64,000 nt of DNA from Clostridiales bacterium (lineage in GTDB: Bacteria; Bacillota; Clostridia; Caldicoprobacterales; DTU083): assembly GCA_012842605.1 (NCBI GenBank), contig DUSN01000101.1:62001-126000 (forward strand), written 5' to 3'. This document shows positions 1 through 9,294 of this stretch, piece after piece. A program made the translations under genes and the position numbers. The number at the start of each line of letters is the position of its first letter. The first letter of the stretch is position 1. The notes beneath the pieces were generated by a model. The model saw only the letters and a program-made list of their open reading frames with translations. It made no database searches and was not told the DNA's origin.

Positions 1-2
1 GT

Positions 3-590
3 ATCTGGATGTCTCTCATCTTACGTCCGTCCTTTCCTCCAAGATTTGCTCCCCGGATAACTGTTATTGCCGCACTGGCTGCAGTCAAAGCCATAAGCAG
101 CATAACCGGCCTTGATGCAGCTATTAAGTGGCCTAATGACATAATAATAAATTATAGAAAGGTATGCGGTATTCTGACTGAGATGCAGGCCGATCCGGAT
201 TTAATAGAGTATGCTGTTTTAGGCATGGGTATTAATGTGAATACAGAAAGCTTCCCGGCAGAGCTTGTTAATTCTGCCACATCCCTGTATCTGGAATCGG
301 GAGCCAGGACGGACCGCTGCAGGCTGCTGGCGGGTATTCTGGGCTTTTTTGAAGGAATATATGAAAAATATGAAGATACAGGAGATTTTACCGATATTCT
401 TAAAGAATACAAGGAAAGATGCATTACCCTGGGACAACGGGTCAGGGTAGTGAGTGCTTCCGGCGAGTTCGAAGGCATTGCTGAGGGTTTGACACAGGAC
501 TGTGAGCTGATAGTGGTTTCGGATAACGGCATGAAGCATACTGTTCTTTCAGGAGATGTATCGGTTCGCGGGATCTGTGGTTATGTATAA
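3..590 (+). CDS. birA: Biotin--[acetyl-CoA-carboxylase] ligase, C-terminal part
   Basis: The 5' end lies outside the window; the frame is open from the first bases (reads I-W-M-S-L-I-L-R-P). Family role: forms biotinyl-5'-AMP and transfers biotin to the carrier lysine of biotin-dependent carboxylases. The visible part has the catalytic-domain motifs KWPNDI and a KVCGILTEM segment with the biotin-binding lysine/glycine loop, then GMGINVN. A small C-terminal beta domain (about the last 50 residues, including GEFEGIAEGL) matches the SH3-like cap of BirA. Whether an N-terminal DNA-binding domain exists cannot be seen. Called from family motifs; the missing N terminus is the only real uncertainty. 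Confidence 0.93.
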   Translation: MWMSLILRPSFPPRFAPRITVIAALAAVKAISSITGLDAAIKWPNDIIINYRKVCGILTEMQADPDLIEYAVLGMGINVNTESFPAELVNSATSLYLESGARTDRCRLLAGILGFFEGIYEKYEDTGDFTDILKEYKERCITLGQRVRVVSASGEFEGIAEGLTQDCELIVVSDNGMKHTVLSGDVSVRGICGYV

Positions 591-666
591 AAATGCAGGT
601 TCTGTTTTGAAAAAGGACGAGGAAGCAGAGTAAATATAAGGAAATGTAAAGAATAAAGAAGATATG

Positions 667-745
667 GCAGTTGGAAAGGGAGAATCAGTCCAGTATGCAA
701 AAAAAGCTGGATTATGCCGGATTTTCTTCCTACAACTGCTTTGCT
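667..745 (+). terminator. Possible terminator after birA
   Basis: Arms GCAGTTG (667-673) and CAACTGC (733-739) close a structure containing a second pair CCAG/CTGG, followed by TTTGCTTTT. The stem is imperfect and the loop long, so this is tentative. It sits between birA and the ABC exporter genes. Confidence 0.35.
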
Positions 746-820
746 TTTGAATTATAAGTAAATTAATATTAAATAGATTATACCCGCTGGATTTTAGGAT
801 TAACAAACGGGGGTTTTATT

Positions 821-2638
821 TTGGATATTTTAGTGAGAATATTTCGCTACAGCAGCAGGCATAAAGATAAACTCATATTTGCTGTAATCATGCTGATCCT
901 GCATATTACCATCAACCTGATAGCTCCGCATATTTCACGCATTATTGTTGATGATGTTGTGCAAGGCGGCAGGCAAAACATCCTGCCTGTTGTCCTGGCA
1001 GTATTATTGCTGGCCTCTTTGACAAAGAGCATTGCCATGTACTTAAGAGGCATATCGTTTGAAAGATATTCACAGAACTGCCTCTACGACCTAAGAAATG
1101 ATATGTACACACATTTGCAGCACTTGCCCTTTTCCTTCTATGACAACAATCGCATCGGTGAGCTGATGTCCCGTATGACAGGCGATTTGGAAGGTATTAG
1201 GGTATTTTTGGCTGCCGGCATTCCAATTCTGCTGGAAAATCTGATTTACTTTTTCGGCACATCAATAATCCTTCTTGCAATGAATGTAAAGCTGGCTATT
1301 GCAACTCTTATTATTACTCCGCTGATTGCTTATTTCGCATATAAATTCAACCGGACCATCAAGCCCAGGTTCAGCGAAATACGGGAACAGCAAGCAGTAT
1401 TAAACACTGCTGCCCAGGAAAACATTTCCGGAGTAAGGGTTGTAAAAGCCTTTGCCAGAGAAGACTATGAGATAGAAAAGTTTGACAGGGAAAACCAGAA
1501 AAACCGTGATCTTAATATCGGTGCCGGTAAGGTATGGGCTGACTATTTCCCCTTAATGGACTTTTTGTCCAGTGGATGTTTGGTTATCCTTATCTGGGTT
1601 GGGGGAAGCATGGTAGGATCCGGCGCACTCAGCCTGGGAACAGTAGTTGCCTTCAATGGTTACCTGTGGATGCTGATAATGCCCATGCGCATGCTGGGCT
1701 GGATTATTAACATGATGGCCCAGGCAGTTACCTCCGGTCAGAGGGTATTCAATGTTCTTGATACCGGTTCCACCATCAAGGAAAGTGAAGATCCATATGA
1801 TCCTGAGGAATTCAGGGGAGAGGTAACCTTCAGGGATGTGTCTTTCAAATACAGGGAACAGCTCATTTTGTCGGATTTGAATTTCCATGCACCGGCAGGG
1901 AGCACTATTGCCATCATGGGGGCAACGGGTTCAGGCAAAACCTCTATAATTAACCTAATAGAACGGTTTTACGACAGGTCATCGGGAACGATCCTCATAG
2001 ACGGTGTGGATATAAAGAAGTGGAAGCTCAGAAGGCTGCATTCTGAAATCGGAATTATCATGCAGGAAACGTTTCTGTTTTCAGATACAATTGAAGGGAA
2101 TATTCTGTACGGAAAGACCGATGCAACGCGTGATGAAGTCATTCGTGCCGCTCAGATGGCAGATGCTCATGACTTTATCATGGAGATGCCCATGGGTTAT
2201 GATACCATTATCGGTGAGCGGGGTATGGGCCTGTCCGGCGGGCAGAAACAGCGTATTGCAATCGCCAGGGCATTAATTAAGAATCCCAGGATACTCATAA
2301 TGGATGACTGTACATCAGCAGTGGATATGGAAACAGAGCATAAAATTCAGCAGGCTCTGAAAGAAGTGCAAAAAGGCCGTACTACCTTTATAATTGCCCA
2401 TCGTGTTTCTTCAGTAAGAAATGCGGATGAGATTCTGATTCTTGATAACGGGCGGATTGTTGAGAGAGGCAATCACGAACAGCTTATGGCGCTGAAAGGC
2501 CGCTATTATGAGATGGTCCGGCAGCAATATAAGGATATGGATATTATTTTACAGAATGAACTGAAAGAAGATGAGACTTCTCAAGACAGTAATGAATTAA
2601 TGGAAGAAATAAGCAATCTGGCAGAGAAGGTGATTTAA
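821..2638 (+). CDS. ABC exporter half-transporter with degenerate ATPase site (BmrC/YheI-like)
   Basis: 605 residues: an N-terminal six-helix exporter membrane domain (about 1-310), then an ATP-binding domain with Walker A GATGSGKTS, signature LSGGQKQR and H-loop IIAHR. The Walker B region reads ILIMDDCTSAVD, so the usual catalytic Glu after Walker B is Asp. That substitution marks the degenerate subunit of heterodimeric exporters such as BmrCD and TM287/288. The start is TTG at 821 after a weak GGGG; no better in-frame start is visible. The stop is immediately followed by the ATG of the next half-transporter, so the two are an operon and very probably a heterodimer. Substrate unknown; drugs or lipids are typical. 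Confidence 0.9.
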   Translation: MDILVRIFRYSSRHKDKLIFAVIMLILHITINLIAPHISRIIVDDVVQGGRQNILPVVLAVLLLASLTKSIAMYLRGISFERYSQNCLYDLRNDMYTHLQHLPFSFYDNNRIGELMSRMTGDLEGIRVFLAAGIPILLENLIYFFGTSIILLAMNVKLAIATLIITPLIAYFAYKFNRTIKPRFSEIREQQAVLNTAAQENISGVRVVKAFAREDYEIEKFDRENQKNRDLNIGAGKVWADYFPLMDFLSSGCLVILIWVGGSMVGSGALSLGTVVAFNGYLWMLIMPMRMLGWIINMMAQAVTSGQRVFNVLDTGSTIKESEDPYDPEEFRGEVTFRDVSFKYREQLILSDLNFHAPAGSTIAIMGATGSGKTSIINLIERFYDRSSGTILIDGVDIKKWKLRRLHSEIGIIMQETFLFSDTIEGNILYGKTDATRDEVIRAAQMADAHDFIMEMPMGYDTIIGERGMGLSGGQKQRIAIARALIKNPRILIMDDCTSAVDMETEHKIQQALKEVQKGRTTFIIAHRVSSVRNADEILILDNGRIVERGNHEQLMALKGRYYEMVRQQYKDMDIILQNELKEDETSQDSNELMEEISNLAEKVI

Positions 2639-4423
2639 ATGCTGCGTTCAAGGCTGACCGATGACGAGGTGTTGGAAAAACCGTTTAATTTCAACCAGTT
2701 CAAACGCTTGCTTGCCTATATGAAACCATATGGCAAGGAAGTTTTTATAACAATAATACTGATGTTTATTGCGGCATTCTGCGGGCTGTTAGGTCCTTAT
2801 ATCCTGCAGATTGCCATAGATGACTATATGGTGCAGCAGGATTACAAGGGTCTGGCATTGCTGGCGCTGGCATTTACAGCAATCAACGGGATCACCTTGC
2901 TTTGCACAAGGCAGAGAATTATGACTATGTCAAATGTGGGGCAGAAGGTATTATACAAGATACGCCAGGACCTGTTTAACCATATTCAGAAGCTGTCCTT
3001 CAATTTCTATGACAGCCGCCCGGCAGGAAAGATTTTAGTCCGTATTATAAACGATGTCAATTCGCTGGGTGATTTGCTGACCAATGGAATCATTAATGTT
3101 CTGGTAGACTTTGCATCAATTATCATAGTAATTGCATTGATGCTGTCCATGGATGTAAGACTTACCCTGGTTACCTTTATCGCAATGCCTCTTATGATAG
3201 CAGTTATAATATCTTTGAAAAAAGTGATCCGGCACAGATGGCAGACAGTGCGCAGGAAATCATCCAACATGAATGCATACCTGCATGAAACACTGGCCGG
3301 TATGCGGGTAATTCAAGCCTTTGCCAGGGAACCGGAAACCAACAGGGTTTATAATCAGCTCAGCCAGGATATTCGCTCCTCCTGGATGAAAGCTATTCAG
3401 GTCAACAACCTTATGGGGCCGTCCTCTGATGTTATTTCGCACATAGCGGTTTCACTGGTTTTCTGGTTTGGTGTTGCTTTTATAAATGACGGCATTGTTA
3501 CCGTAGGAATGCTGGTTGCCTTTTCAAGTTATGTCTGGAGGTTCTGGCAGCCAGTTAACAATATATGCAATTTCTATAACTCCATCTTAATGGCAATGGC
3601 ATCTACCGAAAGAATTTTCGAACTTCTGGATACACCGGCGGACATATATGACCATGAGGATGCCATAGAGATGCCTGAAATTAAGGGGGAAGTGACCTTT
3701 GAGAACCTTTCATTCTATTATGAACCTGAAAAGCCGGTTCTAAAGGACATTAACTTTACTGTTGCTCCCGGTGAGACCATTGCACTGGTTGGAGCTACCG
3801 GTGCGGGAAAAACCACTATAGTCAATCTGCTCAGCCGGTTTTACGAACCGGTGGAAGGCAGGGTGCTTATAGACGGCATAGACATAAATACGGTATCCCT
3901 GAATTCCCTGAGGAAGCAGATGGGAGTCATGCTGCAGGATTCCTTTATTTTCTCAGGCACCATTATGGACAATATAAGGTATGGCAAATTGGATGCCACT
4001 GATGAGGAAGTTAAGGCAGCAGCCCGCCTGGTCCATGCCGATGAATTTATCCGGGAAATGGAAAAATGCTATTATACTGAGGTTAATGAACGGGGTTCCA
4101 GGCTTTCACAAGGACAGCGGCAGCTCATATCCTTTGCCAGGGCTTTGCTTGCCAACCCCCGCATACTCATATTGGATGAAGCAACCTCCAGCATTGACAC
4201 CCAGACTGAGATTCTTGTGCAAAAGGGATTAGAACAGCTTCTTAAAGGCCGGACATCTTTTGTTATTGCTCACCGGTTGTCAACAATTCGAAATGCCGAC
4301 CGGATTATGGTGATTAATAACGGCCGCATTGCAGAATGCGGCAGTCATGATGAACTGATGAAGCTCAAGGGTGAGTATTACAACCTGTACACTTCCCAGT
4401 ATCGTTTTCTTGAAGCAGTATAG
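2639..4423 (+). CDS. ABC exporter half-transporter, partner subunit (BmrD/YheH-like)
   Basis: 594 residues with an exporter-type membrane domain (about 20-330) and an ATP-binding domain: Walker A GATGAGKTT, Walker B followed by the normal catalytic Glu (ILILDEATSSID), H-loop IAHRLST. Its signature motif reads LSQGQRQL instead of LSGGQ, the complementary degeneration expected in the partner of the upstream subunit. A dimer of the two would have one consensus and one degenerate ATP site. The ATG directly abuts the upstream TAA with zero spacing, implying translational coupling. Export substrate cannot be read from the sequence. Confidence 0.9.
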   Translation: MLRSRLTDDEVLEKPFNFNQFKRLLAYMKPYGKEVFITIILMFIAAFCGLLGPYILQIAIDDYMVQQDYKGLALLALAFTAINGITLLCTRQRIMTMSNVGQKVLYKIRQDLFNHIQKLSFNFYDSRPAGKILVRIINDVNSLGDLLTNGIINVLVDFASIIIVIALMLSMDVRLTLVTFIAMPLMIAVIISLKKVIRHRWQTVRRKSSNMNAYLHETLAGMRVIQAFAREPETNRVYNQLSQDIRSSWMKAIQVNNLMGPSSDVISHIAVSLVFWFGVAFINDGIVTVGMLVAFSSYVWRFWQPVNNICNFYNSILMAMASTERIFELLDTPADIYDHEDAIEMPEIKGEVTFENLSFYYEPEKPVLKDINFTVAPGETIALVGATGAGKTTIVNLLSRFYEPVEGRVLIDGIDINTVSLNSLRKQMGVMLQDSFIFSGTIMDNIRYGKLDATDEEVKAAARLVHADEFIREMEKCYYTEVNERGSRLSQGQRQLISFARALLANPRILILDEATSSIDTQTEILVQKGLEQLLKGRTSFVIAHRLSTIRNADRIMVINNGRIAECGSHDELMKLKGEYYNLYTSQYRFLEAV

Positions 4424-4450
4424 GCAAGCGGCCGATGAAGGGGTTTATCT

Positions 4451-5956
4451 ATGGTTACGCCTGTAAATACAAATAACTGGTCTTCTCTGCAGGACAAAGC
4501 ACAAAGTCTGCTTGAGCAGTGCTTTGGTTATACTGAATTCCGCAAAGGACAGTGGATAGTTATAGAAAATATTCTAAATAAGAGGAATACCATAGCCGTA
4601 TTTCCTACCGGGGGCGGAAAATCCTTATGCTACCAGCTGCCTGCTCTGATGATGCCGGGCACTACTATTGTTATATCGCCATTGATTTCTCTCATGAAGG
4701 ATCAGGTGGACAGTTTAGTTGAAAAGGGAATAGCTGCCACATTTATCAGCAGTACTCTTTCGGACAGTGAAACGGCAAGACGAGTAAATGATATGGAAAA
4801 GGGCTTGTATAAAATTGTTTATATTGCCCCGGAACGCTTTCAATCAGATGCATTTAACGCTGCGCTTAAGAATATCCACATACCTTTTATAGCGGTGGAT
4901 GAAGCCCACTGCATTTCACAATGGGGTCATAATTTTCGGCCTTCCTATCTGAAAATCCGGGATGTGATTCAACTGGCCGGCTGTCCGGTTGTTGCTGCTT
5001 TTACTGCAACAGCCAATAAAAAAGTCCAGGAAGATATGATTGAATTGCTGGGCCTTTCGGAGTGCAGGCTGTTTATCGGCAGCTTTGACAGGCCCAACCT
5101 TGAATTTCGCATTGAAGAACCGAAATCTCCCGATTCTTTTGTATTAAACTATGTCAGAAGCCACCCTGGAAAGTCAGGAATTGTATATGCTTCTACCCGA
5201 AAAACTGTGGAAGACCTGTATTTTTATCTGAAAAACAATGGAGTCAAGGCCGGGATGTATCACGCCGGTTTGACAGCAGAACAGCGCAACCGGTACCAGG
5301 ACAGCTTCATTACCGGAGAAGCCCAGGTCATGGTGGCTACCAACGCATTCGGGATGGGGATAGACAAAAGTGATGTACGTTTCATTATCCATTATAATAT
5401 GCCAATCTCCATGGAAAACTATTATCAGGAGGCCGGCCGCGCCGGGCGGGACGGCAGGGATTCGGTATGCATCCTGCTGAAAAATCCTGAGGATTACAGG
5501 CTTAATAAATTTTTAATTGACAGCAATTACCCGCCTGTAAAGGTTGTGGAAAATTTATTCGATAAGTTGATTAAAAGGAAGAAAACCGGCATTCCGGTAG
5601 AGGCCCTGATCAACAGGCGGGCATCAGGTGCAGCAGTCAGAGAAAGTGCATTGAAGAAAATTGTTGAATACGGTTATGCTGAAATACGGGGCGGCATTGT
5701 GTACCCCCTTGAAAGAGAGCGTTTTGAGCTTACACAAAAGGATATTGATGTTCACAAGAGTATTGAAATGGACAAGCTTGATGCCATGCAGCGGTATTTT
5801 GAGGAAACCACATGCCTGAGGGCTTATATTCTGCGGTATTTTAATGAAGAACCGCCAGAGAAAAGATGCGGCAACTGCAGTTTATGTTACCGCAGTCCGG
5901 GGCAGGATAACAGCAGGAAAATGCATCGCATTTTAACCCGTATTTTTGGCGAATAG
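4451..5956 (+). CDS. recQ: RecQ-family ATP-dependent DNA helicase, short form
   Basis: 501 residues. Superfamily 2 helicase motifs: Walker A PTGGGKS (about 52-58), DEAH (150-153) followed by CISQWGHNFRPSY, the RecQ loop, and motif VI in YYQEAGRAGRDG. A Zn-binding cluster near the C terminus (Cys in TTCLRAY and RCGNCSLC) identifies RecQ rather than a generic helicase. The protein ends about 20 residues after the last cysteine, so the winged-helix and HRDC domains of E. coli RecQ (about 610 residues) are absent. ATG start with GGGG 10 bases upstream; 27 bases after the ABC gene. Role: 3'-5' unwinding in recombination and repair. Confidence 0.92.
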   Translation: MVTPVNTNNWSSLQDKAQSLLEQCFGYTEFRKGQWIVIENILNKRNTIAVFPTGGGKSLCYQLPALMMPGTTIVISPLISLMKDQVDSLVEKGIAATFISSTLSDSETARRVNDMEKGLYKIVYIAPERFQSDAFNAALKNIHIPFIAVDEAHCISQWGHNFRPSYLKIRDVIQLAGCPVVAAFTATANKKVQEDMIELLGLSECRLFIGSFDRPNLEFRIEEPKSPDSFVLNYVRSHPGKSGIVYASTRKTVEDLYFYLKNNGVKAGMYHAGLTAEQRNRYQDSFITGEAQVMVATNAFGMGIDKSDVRFIIHYNMPISMENYYQEAGRAGRDGRDSVCILLKNPEDYRLNKFLIDSNYPPVKVVENLFDKLIKRKKTGIPVEALINRRASGAAVRESALKKIVEYGYAEIRGGIVYPLERERFELTQKDIDVHKSIEMDKLDAMQRYFEETTCLRAYILRYFNEEPPEKRCGNCSLCYRSPGQDNSRKMHRILTRIFGE

Positions 5957-6064
5957 CCAATATTTTCATGCATAAAAAGAGGAAAACCCGGATGTGCATC
6001 GAATACAATAGGATGGCTTATGGCTATTCTATTTTTAGAGATAAAATGAAAGGGAGGAATACTA

Positions 6065-7165
6065 ATGCCTAAAGAAAAAGAATTAAAGGTAGCAATTATA
6101 GGCTGCGGCGGAATTGCGTTTGGAAAACACATGCCCAGTCTGGCCAAACTGGAAAATGTCAAAATGACGGCTTTCTGCGACATAATAGAGGATAGAGCTG
6201 TAAAAGCAGCTGAAAAGTATGGCGTAGAAGGCGCAAAAACTTATGTGGATTACAAGGAGCTGTTAAAGGACGATTCCATTGATGTGGTTCATGTCTGCAC
6301 ACCCAACCGTTCACATGCAGAGATTACCATAGCAGCTCTTGAGGCCGGAAAACATGTAATGTGTGAAAAGCCCATGGCTAAAACTGCAGCCGATGCAAGA
6401 AAGATGGTAGAAGCTGCAAAGAGAACAGGCAAAAAGCTCACCATCGGATATCAGGGAAGGCATAGAGTAGATTCCATTTACTTAAAGCAGGCTGTTGAAA
6501 ATGGTGAATTAGGCGAGATTTATTTTGCAAAAGCCCATGCAGTCCGCAGGCGCGGGGTTCCCACATGGGGTGTATTCCTCAACGAGTACGAGCAGGGCGG
6601 AGGGCCGTTAATTGATATCGGTACTCATGCTTTGGACCTGACCCTCTGGATGATGAACAACTACAAACCTAAATATGTTGTAGGCACTACATACCATAAG
6701 CTGTCTCAAAGGGAAAATGCGGCAAATGCCTTTGGTCCCTGGGATCCCAAGGAATTTACCGTAGAAGATTCAGCTTTTGGGTTCATTGTTATGGAGAATG
6801 GAGCAACCATTATCCTGGAATCCAGCTGGGCTCTTAATACCCTGCAGGAAGGCGAAGCCCGCACCACTCTGTGCGGAACCGAGGGCGGCGCCGACATGCA
6901 GGACGGACTGCGCATCAACGGTGAAAAATTCGGCAGGCTGTATACCACCAAACCTGAGCTGGGTGCCGGCGGCGTAGCATTCTATGCAGGACATAAGGAA
7001 AGCGAATCCGACCGTGAGGCCAGACTGTGGATAGAAAGCATCCTGTATGACAGGGAACCTGTTGTTAAACCCGAGCAGGCCTTAGTTGTTACAGAGATAC
7101 TGGAAGCAATTTATGTGTCCTCAAAGACAGGCAAACCCTTCTATTTTGACAATGAGGAAAAATAA
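6065..7165 (+). CDS. Gfo/Idh/MocA-family NAD(P)-dependent oxidoreductase
   Basis: 366 residues. N-terminal Rossmann fold with dinucleotide motif IGCGGIAFGKHMPSL, then the family motif EKPMAKT with its catalytic Lys, and a C-terminal beta-sheet domain with GPLIDIGTHALDL carrying the conserved Asp/His. Family members oxidise or reduce sugars, inositols and sugar nucleotides. Good ribosome site (AGGGAGG) before the ATG. It stands alone, followed by a strong terminator, so context does not reveal the substrate. Confidence 0.88.
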   Translation: MPKEKELKVAIIGCGGIAFGKHMPSLAKLENVKMTAFCDIIEDRAVKAAEKYGVEGAKTYVDYKELLKDDSIDVVHVCTPNRSHAEITIAALEAGKHVMCEKPMAKTAADARKMVEAAKRTGKKLTIGYQGRHRVDSIYLKQAVENGELGEIYFAKAHAVRRRGVPTWGVFLNEYEQGGGPLIDIGTHALDLTLWMMNNYKPKYVVGTTYHKLSQRENAANAFGPWDPKEFTVEDSAFGFIVMENGATIILESSWALNTLQEGEARTTLCGTEGGADMQDGLRINGEKFGRLYTTKPELGAGGVAFYAGHKESESDREARLWIESILYDREPVVKPEQALVVTEILEAIYVSSKTGKPFYFDNEEK

Positions 7166-7435
7166 TGCCTGAATGTCAGAATTCCTGTAGGAATGACACA
7201 GGCAGTCTTAGCTGAGAACTAAAAAAGAAAAAGCAAAAACAAACATGGCTGAGAACTAAAAATGCTTATAATAAAGGATACGGACGCCAATCCCGTATCC
7301 TTATTCTTTTTATGCCATTGATTTGAATATCTTACATGTTTTATTGCACATAACCATGTCATTGTCTGAATCATAATACATTATGATATTTTGCTTATCA
7401 TTTTGGAGAGTATTAACTCTGAAGGGTATATTTTC
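7166..7435. other. Non-coding spacer with 15-bp direct repeat
   Basis: This gap before the phosphomutase gene holds a 15-base direct repeat, GCTGAGAACTAAAAA, at 7211-7225 and 7248-7262, then the terminator at 7274-7311. I see no open frame resembling a gene. Confidence 0.6.
7274..7311 (+). terminator. Rho-independent terminator
   Basis: A perfect 10-bp stem AAGGATACGG / CCGTATCCTT (7274-7283 with 7293-7302) is followed by a T-rich tract (ATTCTTTTT). It ends the oxidoreductase transcript. Confidence 0.85.
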
Positions 7436-7465
7436 TTGACGTATAGTTTGCAGGGATAATATAAT
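7436..7465 (+). promoter_or_regulatory. Sigma-A-type promoter for the phosphohexomutase gene
   Basis: TTGACG (7436-7441) and TATAAT (7460-7465) are separated by 18 bases, about 45 bases before the start codon at 7510. Near-consensus -35 and perfect -10. Confidence 0.7.
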
Positions 7466-7509
7466 CATCTATAACAAAAACAAAATGACGCTAAAGGAAG
7501 GAAAAATGC

Positions 7510-9237
7510 ATGAACTACAGGGAAAAGTATGAGATGTGGCTGAAAAGTCCGCTTATTGATTTAAAAACAAAACAAGAGCTTCTGGCATTGGAAGGCAATG
7601 AAAAAGAAATAGAAGACCGGTTTTACAAGGATCTGGAATTCGGAACAGGAGGCTTAAGGGGAGTTATAGGTGCCGGTTCCAACCGGATGAACCAATATAC
7701 GGTGGCAAAGGCTACACAGGGCCTGGCTAACTATATCTGCAAGAAAGGCGAAAAAGCGAAAGAAAAGGGAGTAGTTATTGCATATGATTCCAGGAGAAAG
7801 TCCCCGGATTTTGCTTTGGTTGCCGCCCTGGTATTATGCGCCAACGGAATCAGAACCTATCTCTATAGTGAGCTGCAGCCAACTCCTATACTGTCCTTTT
7901 CTGTCAGGGATCTGGGAGCAACGGCAGGCATAGTAATCACAGCAAGCCATAACCCGCCTGAATATAATGGGTACAAGGTGTATTGGAGTGACGGAGGTCA
8001 GGTTCCGCCTCATTTAGATAATGAGATTATCAGTGAAGTCAACCAGGTTAAGAATTTTGAAGATATTAAAAACATGACCGAAGGGCAGGCCTTGGATCAA
8101 GGGCTGCTCCGGTATATAGGCGAAGAGGTTGTCGACAGGTATGTTGAAAGGGTCAAAAGCCTGTGTATTAATAAAGATCTGGTACAAAAGGAAGGCATGG
8201 AACTGAAAGTAATTTACACGCCTATACATGGTTCGGGAAACAAACCGGTTCGCAGGGTTCTGAAAGAACTGGGATTTGAGAAAGTTTCTGTAGTACCTGA
8301 ACAGGAAATGCCGGATCCGGACTTTTCTACTGTCAGCTATCCCAACCCTGAAGAAAAGGAAGTTTTCGATCTTGCCATCAAGTTAGCTAAAGAGAAGGGT
8401 GCGGATCTGATTATAGGCACCGATCCGGATTGTGACCGCGTGGGGGTAGTGGTTAAGAACAGGCAGGGAGAATATATTACCCTGACCGGAAACCAGACCG
8501 GAGCTTTACTGGTGCATTACTGCCTGAGTGCATTAAAGTCCATGGACAAGCTGCCTGAGAACGGCTGTATAGTCAAAACTATTGTAACCAGTGAAATGGG
8601 ACGGAAGATTGCCGATTCTTTTGGAATTGCCACCATTAATACCCTGACAGGCTTTAAGTTTATTGGTGAGAAAATCAAGGAATTTGAAGAAACCGGCTCA
8701 CATACCTTTATTTTAGGATATGAAGAAAGCTATGGCTACCTGGCAGGCAGTTTTGTAAGAGACAAGGATGCAGTTATCGCTTCCATGCTGATTTGTGAGA
8801 TGGCTGCCTATTACCAGTCCAGGGGGATGACCCTGTATGAGGGCTTGCTGTCACTTTGGAAAGAATACGGGTATTACAAAGAATCCCTTAAGTCTGTTCA
8901 GATGTATGGCAAGGAAGGCATGGAAAAAATCCGGGTCCTTATGGACAATCTGAGAAACAGCAGGCTAAAAGAAATTGGCGGTTTTCCGGTAGCACGAATT
9001 GAGGATTATTTAAGAAGCACAGCATATGATATGGAAAGCGGGAATAATGAGAAAATAGCTCTTCCGGTATCAAACGTACTTAAGTACATCTTTAAGGAAG
9101 GTTCCTGGTTCTGTATCAGGCCTTCCGGCACAGAGCCCAAAGTAAAGCTATATTTCTCTGCAGTAGGATCCAGTCAGCAGGAGGCTGACGAAAAGAACAA
9201 TGCATTGATGGATGCAGTTTCTGCCATGCTCTTTTGA
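7510..9237 (+). CDS. Phosphoglucomutase / phosphomannomutase (alpha-D-phosphohexomutase)
   Basis: 575 residues, the usual length of Firmicutes PgcA-type enzymes. Active-site phosphoserine is Ser146 in TASHNPPEYNG. The metal-binding loop is GTDPDCDR with Asp305, Asp307 and Asp309. Sugar-specificity loop GYEESYGYL and C-terminal phosphate-binding RPSGTEPK follow. Role: interconverts glucose-1-P and glucose-6-P (or mannose phosphates) for envelope and storage polysaccharide synthesis. ATG at 7510 follows AAAGGAAGG. It has its own promoter and appears monocistronic or shared with the next gene, which starts 57 bases downstream. Confidence 0.93.
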   Translation: MNYREKYEMWLKSPLIDLKTKQELLALEGNEKEIEDRFYKDLEFGTGGLRGVIGAGSNRMNQYTVAKATQGLANYICKKGEKAKEKGVVIAYDSRRKSPDFALVAALVLCANGIRTYLYSELQPTPILSFSVRDLGATAGIVITASHNPPEYNGYKVYWSDGGQVPPHLDNEIISEVNQVKNFEDIKNMTEGQALDQGLLRYIGEEVVDRYVERVKSLCINKDLVQKEGMELKVIYTPIHGSGNKPVRRVLKELGFEKVSVVPEQEMPDPDFSTVSYPNPEEKEVFDLAIKLAKEKGADLIIGTDPDCDRVGVVVKNRQGEYITLTGNQTGALLVHYCLSALKSMDKLPENGCIVKTIVTSEMGRKIADSFGIATINTLTGFKFIGEKIKEFEETGSHTFILGYEESYGYLAGSFVRDKDAVIASMLICEMAAYYQSRGMTLYEGLLSLWKEYGYYKESLKSVQMYGKEGMEKIRVLMDNLRNSRLKEIGGFPVARIEDYLRSTAYDMESGNNEKIALPVSNVLKYIFKEGSWFCIRPSGTEPKVKLYFSAVGSSQQEADEKNNALMDAVSAMLF

Positions 9238-9294
9238 AATAACGCCTGATATGATACAATACTGGTGTATACCTTTATATACAGGTGATAACAC

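Noticed and set aside
5952-6028. AATAGCCA / TGGCTATT inverted pair after recQ as a terminator
   Set aside because: The 8-bp arms are over 60 bases apart with no supporting inner structure; the following T-rich stretch alone is not enough.
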